Shown here: positions 1 through 5,404 of the stretch, piece by piece | Numbering within the stretch: the stretch's first letter is position 1 | Layout of the letters: each line of letters starts with the position of its first letter | NCBI GenBank assembly: GCA_020051025.1 | Contig: JAGVJS010000028.1 | Coordinates: 1-8,466, forward strand | Direction of reading: 5' to 3' | Origin: Sphingobium sp. | Lineage (GTDB): Bacteria; Pseudomonadota; Alphaproteobacteria; Sphingomonadales; Sphingomonadaceae | DNA: 8,466 nt | The notes under the pieces: generated by a model | Told to the model about the DNA's origin: nothing | The model's database searches: none | What the model saw: the letters and a program-made list of their open reading frames with translations, nothing else | Program-made: the position numbers and the translations under genes

Positions 1-381
1 CGCCAGTTCCGCCGCGCGCGATTCCACGGCCACGCGGGCCTCCGCTATGCCTCGGCGGAAATCGCTGACCATGCCCAGGCTGACCCGCCAGGCCAGCACT
101 TCGGCGTCGAAGAAATTCCAGTAATGCTGGTCGCGCACGCTGGTGCCGACCCGGGTTTTGGACACGATCATGCCCTTGGCGGTCAGCGTCTTGAACACCT
201 CGCGCAACACCGTGCGGGAAATGCCGAACCGGTCGATAATCTCCTGCTCCGACGGCAATTTGGTGCCGGGCGGATAGGTGCCGGCCAAAATCTCGGCACC
301 CAATGTCTTGGCGACCTGGTCATGCGTGGAAGAGGTCGGTTTCAGATAGGCTTCGAAGCCGGATGTCTGCTGTTTTGCCAA
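1..381 (-). CDS. GntR/FadR-subfamily transcriptional regulator, N-terminal part (runs off left edge)
   Basis: DNA-binding regulator; 127 residues are visible and the C-terminus lies beyond base 1. I translated it by hand from a TTG start at 381, because no in-frame ATG is present and an AAGGA ribosome site lies 6 nt upstream. Residues about 18-83 form the GntR winged helix-turn-helix: HDQVAKTLGAEILAG, then PPGTKLPSEQEIIDRFGISR, then TVLREVFKTL, then a wing ending GTSVRD. From about residue 103 the ligand-binding FCD all-helical domain begins. The linker (W88-N89-F90-F91-D92, then VLAW 95-98) resembles the W-N-L-x-D-x-x-V-L sequence of sugar-acid sensing members such as DgoR, so a sugar acid is a more likely effector than a fatty acid; this is inference. 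It follows dld on the same strand after 86 nt, so it may be co-transcribed with it or use its own promoter near 446-474. The operators at 2263-2277 and 2692-2708 are candidate targets. Confidence 0.9.
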   Translation of the reverse strand, partial: MAKQQTSGFEAYLKPTSSTHDQVAKTLGAEILAGTYPPGTKLPSEQEIIDRFGISRTVLREVFKTLTAKGMIVSKTRVGTSVRDQHYWNFFDAEVLAWRVSLGMVSDFRRGIAEARVAVESRAAELA

Positions 382-474
382 AAGATGTCCTTCACCCTGA
401 CCGTAACACCCCAATACGGCCATGCTGCTGTTAGGCTAAACCTGCATCATAAACCAGATCGTACAGATCAAACT
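382..474 (-). promoter_or_regulatory. Possible promoter and direct repeat upstream of the GntR regulator
   Basis: The 86-nt gap and the last bases of dld contain a TATGAT hexamer on the minus strand (451-446), close to a -10 consensus. The only reasonable -35 (TTGATC, 471-466) leaves a 14-nt spacer, shorter than usual, so this is weak. The hexamer CAGATC is repeated directly at 455-460 and 464-469 (plus-strand reading), separated by GTA, and overlaps the dld stop codon. This could be a regulator contact site or chance. The AAGGA ribosome site of the regulator is at 392-388. Confidence 0.25.
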
Positions 475-2180
475 TTCGGTCTGTCCCGATAATCGCTTCT
501 CATCGACATTTGCCCGATTCCCGGGTTCATCCGGTTGGACGGGTCGAGCTTGCGATAAAAGTCCGCCAGCGCGGGCTTCGCCGGGTAAAGGTGACCGACA
601 TTATGTTCAGCTGGATATTCCGCACCGCGTTCGTCCAGCAATTGCAGCAGGTGCGCTTCGAACGCATGGATATCCGTACCTTTGCGCACGACATAGTCCT
701 GGTGGAAGACGTGGCAGAAGAAATGGCCATAATAGAGCTTCGCGATCGACGCCGCCTCGATTGCAGGCGGCAGCGTCTCGGTCCAAACCCGCGCGTTGCG
801 GGGCAGGGCGATATCCAGCGCAACGATATCCTCCACCCTGTCGCGATGCACTTCGCGATAGCGGACCGCCGCGCCTGCCACCGCGAACCGATGGAGAAAG
901 GCTTTGTCCGCCTCCTCCGCCGAACATTCGAAATAGTCGCTATCCCGGTCATCGAAACTCTGGCGCAGATACGTTCGCATTGCGGCCAGATCCTCCGCTG
1001 CCATGCGCAGCATCAGATGATGCTCGTATCGGTCGCGCCAGTCGCGCATGCGCGCGGGCAGATGCTGCGGAAAGATTTGCGCGATGCGATTGAGCCAGCG
1101 ATCGGTCAGTCCGCGCCGGCCGATCCCCAGCGCGTCCAGCCAGCCATCCACCCGCGCCTTGAACGCGAACAGGGCGGGCAACCGGTCCGTCCCCAGCAGG
1201 CGCACCGCCAGAAACAGATCCTTGCCGTACTGCGCCGCAATATCGAAGGCGGTGCGATGTACATATTCCGCAGCGATCGGCAGCCCGCCAAAGTCGTGCA
1301 GCATGTCGCGCCGCAGCTTGGTCAGCAGGCTGGCATCGTTGGTGCCGATATAGAATACGCCGCTGCCTTGCTCCTTGGCGAAACTGTCCAGTCTGACAGC
1401 GAACAGGGCCAGCTTGCCAGCGCTGCCCGATGCTTCGTGCAATTTGCGCGGATCGGCATTGAAGCGTGCGGGCGTATCGGCCTCGATGTCGCGAATATGG
1501 TAGGCATAATCCTTGTCGGATGCATGGCGCCCTGCTTCCTGTCCAACATCGGCTTCGCTGAAGGCGCCGCGATCCAATCGGTCCAGCAACGTTTCCGGGT
1601 CATCGCCCAGCGTCAGGCCTAAATGGTTGATCAGCGACAGCCGCCCGTCGCTGTCCAACTGCGCATAGAGGGCGAACTCGGTGTAGGCCGGCCCGCGGCG
1701 GACCAGCGATCCGCCGCTGTTGTTGCAAACCCCGCCCATCACGCTGGCGCCCAGGCAGGATGAACCGATCACGCTGTGCGGTTCGCGCCCCAGTGGCCGC
1801 AGGCGTCGTTCGAGCGCGTGCAGGGTCGCGCCGGGCAGGCAGATGACCTGACGCCCACCATCGATCAGGTGGATGCCCTTGATACGCGTGGTGTTGATGA
1901 TGACGACCGGTCGGTCATAATTGTCGCCATGCGGGGTGGACCCGCCGGTCAGGCCGGTATTGGCGGCCTGCATGATGATGGCGGCGCCGGCGTCGGTGCA
2001 GGCTTGTAACAGACGCCATTGCTCCACCAATGTTCCGGGGCGCACGACTGCGGCGACTTTGCCCGATCCGAAGCGATAGCCGAAGCGGAAACGGTGAGTC
2101 TGCCGGTCATGTGTCAGGACATGACGTTTGCCGGCGATCCGGCGCAGGCGGGCCAGCAACGCCGGCATGTCCCCCTTCAT
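468..2180 (-). CDS. dld: Quinone-dependent D-lactate dehydrogenase
   Basis: FAD enzyme bound to the inner face of the cytoplasmic membrane. It oxidises D-lactate to pyruvate and passes electrons to the quinone pool (EC 1.1.5.12). The sequence follows E. coli Dld, as I recall it, from end to end. The FAD-binding PCMH part includes QAANTGLTGGSTP (residues 71-83) and GREPHSVIGSSCLGASVMGG (131-150), followed by CNNSGGSLV and RGPAYTE. The membrane-binding/cap half includes WRDRYEHHL, KAFLHRFAVAGAA and KLYYGHFFCHVFHQDY. The C-terminus has AEHNVGHLYPA (524-534) and DPSNRMNPGIG (546-556). I chose ATG 2180: it gives 570 residues (E. coli has 571), its N-terminus lines up with the family, and a GAGGGG ribosome site lies about 5 nt upstream. 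An in-frame ATG at 2258 would add 26 residues but has no ribosome site and lies 4 nt from a palindrome. The next ATG (2168) is the other alternative. It is transcribed away from the TonB receptor and precedes a GntR gene. Substrate stereochemistry is inferred from the family. Confidence 0.95.
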   Translation of the reverse strand: MKGDMPALLARLRRIAGKRHVLTHDRQTHRFRFGYRFGSGKVAAVVRPGTLVEQWRLLQACTDAGAAIIMQAANTGLTGGSTPHGDNYDRPVVIINTTRIKGIHLIDGGRQVICLPGATLHALERRLRPLGREPHSVIGSSCLGASVMGGVCNNSGGSLVRRGPAYTEFALYAQLDSDGRLSLINHLGLTLGDDPETLLDRLDRGAFSEADVGQEAGRHASDKDYAYHIRDIEADTPARFNADPRKLHEASGSAGKLALFAVRLDSFAKEQGSGVFYIGTNDASLLTKLRRDMLHDFGGLPIAAEYVHRTAFDIAAQYGKDLFLAVRLLGTDRLPALFAFKARVDGWLDALGIGRRGLTDRWLNRIAQIFPQHLPARMRDWRDRYEHHLMLRMAAEDLAAMRTYLRQSFDDRDSDYFECSAEEADKAFLHRFAVAGAAVRYREVHRDRVEDIVALDIALPRNARVWTETLPPAIEAASIAKLYYGHFFCHVFHQDYVVRKGTDIHAFEAHLLQLLDERGAEYPAEHNVGHLYPAKPALADFYRKLDPSNRMNPGIGQMSMRSDYRDRPKV

Positions 2181-2236
2181 TCCTTCCCCTCGCTCTTCGT
2201 CGCCACCTTCCAGTGGTGGTTCGTCCAGTCTTTCAA

Positions 2237-2266
2237 GATATAGTCTGACTTGCTTCATCTAGGTAA
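2237..2266 (-). promoter_or_regulatory. Weak candidate promoter for dld
   Basis: On the minus strand, TATATC (2242-2237) is a fair -10 and TTACCT (2266-2261) a poor -35, with an 18-nt spacer. Transcription would start near 2230 and leave about 50 nt of leader before ATG 2180. The -35 would overlap the palindrome at 2263-2277, which suits repressor control. The match is weak; TAATAT at 2276-2271, inside the palindrome, is an alternative -10. Confidence 0.25.
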
Positions 2267-2277
2267 TATCATATTAC
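2263..2277. promoter_or_regulatory. Perfect 15-bp palindrome, probable operator of dld
   Basis: GTAATAT-C-ATATTAC is a perfect inverted repeat with a one-base centre at 2270. It sits 82 nt upstream of the chosen dld start, in an AT-rich island within GC-rich DNA. Its half-sites TAATA (2264-2268) and TATTA (2272-2276) recur in the palindrome in front of the divergent TonB receptor. Size and symmetry fit a dimeric winged-helix repressor; the adjacent GntR protein is the obvious candidate, but that link is inference. Confidence 0.55.
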
Positions 2278-2305
2278 TAATTCGCGAAAAGAAAAGGGGC
2301 TTGAG

Positions 2306-2321
2306 CGGCAATATTTTGCCG
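2306..2321. repeat. Inverted repeat, 6-bp stem with TATT loop
   Basis: CGGCAA (2306-2311) pairs with TTGCCG (2316-2321) around a 4-nt TATT loop. It lies upstream of the dld operator on the minus strand. No T-run follows on either strand, so it is not an ordinary terminator. Role unknown. Confidence 0.4.
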
Positions 2322-2506
2322 TCGTCATGGCTTGGCCGCTTCGGTCCGTCGGGCGCGATGGCCTGTCCGCAACCATGTCGACTGGGCCGCTGCGCTGATC
2401 GAAAATCTGTCATTGCGCGCGAATCGCCAGTGCGGGATCAATGTTTCAACACGATGGTCAGCCGCTGACTGTCTCATGATTGCCAGCAAAGCAAACTCCT
2501 GGCGCA

Positions 2507-2549
2507 CCCGGTGCCGTGCCGGGAAAGGCTTGGCATGGGACCGGCCTTT
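2507..2549. repeat. Two adjacent stem-loops in the dld/TonB-receptor gap
   Basis: CCCGG (2507-2511) pairs with CCGGG (2519-2523) over a 7-nt loop. Directly after it, AAAGGC (2524-2529) pairs with GCCTTT (2544-2549) over a 14-nt loop. The tandem arrangement could be a structured RNA, a decayed mobile repeat or chance in GC-rich DNA. It does not match any riboswitch I recognise. Confidence 0.3.
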
Positions 2550-2683
2550 GCGGGTTGGACGACCGCGAGCGGCGACAATTCAGGTTCAAACCCGGGCGCA
2601 GGACTCAAAATGGCTGTAACGACCGCCGGCATCCGATGAAAACCACGAAAAAACAACGCTCTAACATTACTCCAACAAATGGC

Positions 2684-2711
2684 TTGAACTCATATAATAG
2701 TATTATATAAC
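2684..2711 (+). promoter_or_regulatory. Probable sigma-70-type promoter of the TonB-dependent receptor gene
   Basis: TTGAAC (2684-2689) is a good -35 and TATAAC (2706-2711) a reasonable -10, with a 16-nt spacer. Transcription would start near 2718, giving a leader of about 30 nt before ATG 2748. Almost the whole spacer and the start of the -10 are taken up by a perfect palindrome (2692-2708), a classic repressor position. Confidence 0.55.
2692..2708. promoter_or_regulatory. Perfect 17-bp palindrome, probable operator of the TonB receptor
   Basis: ATATAATA-G-TATTATAT is a perfect inverted repeat centred on 2700. It lies between the -35 and -10 candidates and touches the -10, so a bound dimer should block RNA polymerase. 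The half-sites TAATA (2695-2699) and TATTA (2701-2705) match those at 2263-2277, with a spacer of 1 nt here and 3 nt there. The protein that binds is not shown; the GntR regulator at the left edge is the nearest candidate. Confidence 0.6.
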
Positions 2712-2747
2712 GATGGCCATATAAGGTTCAGTTTCAGGAGAGGGGTT

Positions 2748-5336
2748 ATGCGTTTCGTTCACCACATGCTGGCAGGTGCCGCCGTCTGCGCCGTCATCGG
2801 CTTTGTGCCATCCGCGGCCTATGCGCAGGACACAGCCGATTCCGACATGGCAGACATTGTCGTCACCGGCATCCGCGCCAGCCTCCAGTCGGCGCAGAAC
2901 ATCAAGCGTAACTCCGACAAGATCGTAGACTCGATCGTCGCCGAAGACATTGGCAAGCTGCCCGACGTCAACGTCGCCGAAGCGTTGCAACGCGTATCGG
3001 GCATTCAGGTCAGCCGCGACCGTGGTGAAGGCGGCGGCGTCGCCATTCGCGGCCTGTCGCAGGTGTTGACCACCATGAACGGCCGCGAAGTCTTTACTGC
3101 CGGGGGCGGTCGCGGCTTTAACCTTCAGGATGTTCCTTCCGAACTCCTGTCCGGTATCGACGTCTACAAGACGCCGTCTGCCGACCTGATCGAAGGCGGC
3201 ATCGGTGGCGTCATCGACCTGCGTACACGCAAGCCGCTCGACAAAAAGGGCTTCACCTTCAGCGCCAGCGCGCGCGGGCGCTATTCGGATCTCGCCGACG
3301 ATGTGAAGCCGATGGCGTCCGTCCTGGTCAGCAACAGCTGGGATACGGATGCCGGCGAATTCGGAATCCTCGTCAGCGCCGCCTATCAGGAACGCGCCTT
3401 CGCCACCGATATCATCACCGTTGGTGCGCCCAACGGTCGCGACGATGTCGTCGCTGGCCAGCGGATTAACACGCCTAACGGTTCCTATCAGCCCGCCATC
3501 AAGGGCAATCGCCGCCGTATCGGTGTCGATGGCATCGTTCAGTGGAAGCCGACGCCGGAACTCGAAATCTATGGCCAGGTCAGCTATCAGGACTTCCGGT
3601 CGATCCAGAGTCAGTTCGGCCTTAATGTCCCAACCAACGGCCGGACGGTCGTGCCGGGCAGCGCGACGCTGTTCGACGGCACCAGGGACGTCGAATCCAT
3701 TTCCTACAATAATGTCGCCTTCAGCACCTTTGGCGTGGCGCGCGACACTTATGACGAAAACTTCCAATATTCGGGCGGCGTGACCTATGAAACGGACAAG
3801 GCCCGTTTCAATATCGATGCCAGCTATTCGACATCGAAGAATACGCTCTATTATTCGGAACTCGACCTTGCCGGCATTGCGCCTCTGGCGCGGCAGACGG
3901 TCAGTGGCTCCGTGCCGTCGATGATCCTGAGCGGCATCGATCTCAACAACATCGCCAGTTACACCGTTGGCGCGATGACCCGGAACGAAAATTACTTCAA
4001 GGGCGACATGTGGGCGATCAAGGGCGATGCGTCGTTCGAGATCGAAAGCCCGATCCTGAAGTCGCTCAATTTCGGCCTGCGCTGGGCGAAGCGTGGCATG
4101 GACTTCACGCCGGTCCGCTTCTTCCAGACGCCGGGCACGGCGGCCGCGCGCCTCAACGCCGCGCCCTATGCCGACCTGTTCATGGCCAATCCGCTGAACA
4201 ACATGTTTAACGGCTCGACCAACATCAATCAGGACTTCCTGGTCGCCGACCCGAATGCGCTGCGCTCGATCGACAGCTTCAACGCCATCCGTCAGCAACT
4301 GGGTATTACGGCGCAGGTGGGGGTCAGCGCTCCGGGCATTTACAGCATCGATGAAACGACGCTGGCTGGCTATGCCATGGCGAAATATGGCTTCGACCTC
4401 GGCAATGTTCCGGTCGACGGTAATATCGGCGTGCGCGTTATCCGTACCGGTCTCAACGTGACGGGCAACCGCCTCGACGCCGGCCAGACCGTGCCGACGC
4501 CGATCAATATGGACAGTAATTATCTGAGCGTCCTGCCCAGTGCGAACATCCGTTTCAAGCTGAGCGACGAACTGCAATTGCGCCTGTCCGCCTCGCAGGT
4601 TCTGACCCGTCCGGGCTTCTCGCAACTTGCGCCGACGCTGACCTTGATCCCGGCCCAGAATACTGGTTCCTCGGGCAATCCCGATCTGCGCCCGCTCAAG
4701 GCAGACCAGCTGGACGCGAGCCTGGAATATTATTTCTCGCCAACTGGTTCGCTCTATCTGGCCGGCTTCTATCGTAATGTGCAGAACTTCATCCTGACCG
4801 GCACGGTCCTGCGCAATATCGATGGCATCGAATATAGCATCTCGGCGCCGACCAACAGCAATCAGGGCAAGATCAAGGGCGTCGAAGTCGGCGGCCAGAC
4901 CTTCTTCGACTTCCTCCCGGGCCTGCTCAGCGGCTTTGGCGTCCAGGCGAACTATACTTTCGTGGACAGCTCGACCGGCACATCGATCGCCGGCCTCAGC
5001 ACGCCGCTGACGGATCTGTCGAAGCACAGCTTCAATGTCAGCGCCATTTATGAAAAGGGGCCGCTGTCGGCGCGCCTCGCCTATAACTGGCGCGACAAGT
5101 TCCTCACCGGCCTGTTCACGAACAATGTGGTCACTGGCCTGCCTGTCTATCGCAAGGCCTATGGCTGGCTGGATGCGTCGATCAACCTCGACGTGACCAA
5201 GAATGTCACCCTGTCGCTGGAAGGCAGCAACCTGACCCGCAGCAAGACGCACACTTATTATGGTCGCGAAACGCTGGTCGGCAATCTGGAGCAGGACGAT
5301 ATTCAGGTGCTGGGCGGCGTGCGCGTCACCTTCTGA
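2748..5336 (+). CDS. TonB-dependent outer-membrane receptor (Xanthomonas/Caulobacter-type family)
   Basis: Outer-membrane beta-barrel with a plug that imports a scarce, probably carbohydrate-like substrate using TonB/ExbB/ExbD energy. It has 862 residues, full length for the family. A signal peptide (1-26, cut after AYA before QD) is followed by a TonB box near 36-41 (DIVVTG). The plug domain then carries AEDIGKLPDVNVAEALQRVS (65-84), VAIRGL (98-103), a conserved PSADLIEGGIGGVIDLRT stretch (144-160) and RKPLD. The rest is a barrel rich in aromatic beta-strands, and the chain ends in the strand GGVRVTF with the terminal Phe expected for barrel assembly. The EDIGKLPD plug is typical of the TIGR01782-like group in sphingomonads. 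ATG 2748 is supported by AGGAG 7 nt upstream (2736-2740). No SusD-like partner or inner-membrane transporter is visible. The gene stands alone, between its own promoter/operator and terminator. Substrate is unknown; co-regulation with dld and a nearby rhamnosidase hint at glycans or sugar acids. Confidence 0.95.
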   Translation: MRFVHHMLAGAAVCAVIGFVPSAAYAQDTADSDMADIVVTGIRASLQSAQNIKRNSDKIVDSIVAEDIGKLPDVNVAEALQRVSGIQVSRDRGEGGGVAIRGLSQVLTTMNGREVFTAGGGRGFNLQDVPSELLSGIDVYKTPSADLIEGGIGGVIDLRTRKPLDKKGFTFSASARGRYSDLADDVKPMASVLVSNSWDTDAGEFGILVSAAYQERAFATDIITVGAPNGRDDVVAGQRINTPNGSYQPAIKGNRRRIGVDGIVQWKPTPELEIYGQVSYQDFRSIQSQFGLNVPTNGRTVVPGSATLFDGTRDVESISYNNVAFSTFGVARDTYDENFQYSGGVTYETDKARFNIDASYSTSKNTLYYSELDLAGIAPLARQTVSGSVPSMILSGIDLNNIASYTVGAMTRNENYFKGDMWAIKGDASFEIESPILKSLNFGLRWAKRGMDFTPVRFFQTPGTAAARLNAAPYADLFMANPLNNMFNGSTNINQDFLVADPNALRSIDSFNAIRQQLGITAQVGVSAPGIYSIDETTLAGYAMAKYGFDLGNVPVDGNIGVRVIRTGLNVTGNRLDAGQTVPTPINMDSNYLSVLPSANIRFKLSDELQLRLSASQVLTRPGFSQLAPTLTLIPAQNTGSSGNPDLRPLKADQLDASLEYYFSPTGSLYLAGFYRNVQNFILTGTVLRNIDGIEYSISAPTNSNQGKIKGVEVGGQTFFDFLPGLLSGFGVQANYTFVDSSTGTSIAGLSTPLTDLSKHSFNVSAIYEKGPLSARLAYNWRDKFLTGLFTNNVVTGLPVYRKAYGWLDASINLDVTKNVTLSLEGSNLTRSKTHTYYGRETLVGNLEQDDIQVLGGVRVTF

Positions 5337-5361
5337 TCCTTACCGACTTTTCCTCCCCCTT

Positions 5362-5393
5362 GTCCCCGCGGCTGCACCCGCGGGGACTTTTTT
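5362..5393 (+). terminator. Strong Rho-independent terminator of the TonB-receptor gene
   Basis: A perfect 10-bp stem (GTCCCCGCGG 5362-5371 with CCGCGGGGAC 5378-5387) closes a 6-nt loop and is followed at once by six T (5388-5393). It begins 25 nt after the receptor stop. On the minus strand no T-run follows the stem, so it should act mainly on receptor transcripts; the convergent hydrolase gene ends only 12 nt beyond it. Confidence 0.92.
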
Positions 5394-5404
5394 ATGGGCC
5401 GAAG

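Larger units (their letters stand above)
2281..2683. other. Intergenic region without a convincing gene, several hairpins
   Basis: About 400 nt between the two divergent promoter areas. Short open frames exist on both strands, but none has a ribosome site plus recognisable protein. The minus frame over about 2400-2500 reads PHWRFARNDRF, the kind of translation given by dispersed GC-rich palindromic repeats around CATTGCG, so a decayed repeat is possible but unproven. Inverted repeats are at 2306-2321, 2457-2469 (GTCAG-CCG-CTGAC), 2507-2523 and 2524-2549. Base composition turns AT-rich from about 2640 towards the receptor promoter. Confidence 0.5.

Noticed and set aside
463..484. ACAGA/TCTGT inverted repeat at the end of dld as a terminator
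   Set aside because: Only 5 bp with a 12-nt loop and no T-run; transcription probably continues towards the regulator gene.
124..492. 122-residue open frame on the plus strand over the regulator gene
   Set aside because: The minus strand encodes a clear GntR winged-helix with a ribosome site; the plus frame is a shadow.
510..1622. 370-residue open frame on the plus strand inside dld
   Set aside because: Antisense shadow of dld without ribosome site or family resemblance.
2570..2605. tRNA-like T-loop sequence (GGTTCAAACC)
   Set aside because: The flanking bases do not form a T-stem and no acceptor, D or anticodon arms can be drawn.
2332..2710. Small open frames of 60-95 residues in the intergenic region, both strands
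   Set aside because: Low-complexity, Arg-rich translations with no ribosome site and no recognisable family.
2703..5252. 849-residue open frame on the minus strand, opposite the TonB receptor
   Set aside because: It is the complement of a GC-biased gene that avoids the codons giving reverse-strand stops. The translation is rich in Arg, Asp and Ala with no recognisable domain, and the plus-strand protein is unmistakable.
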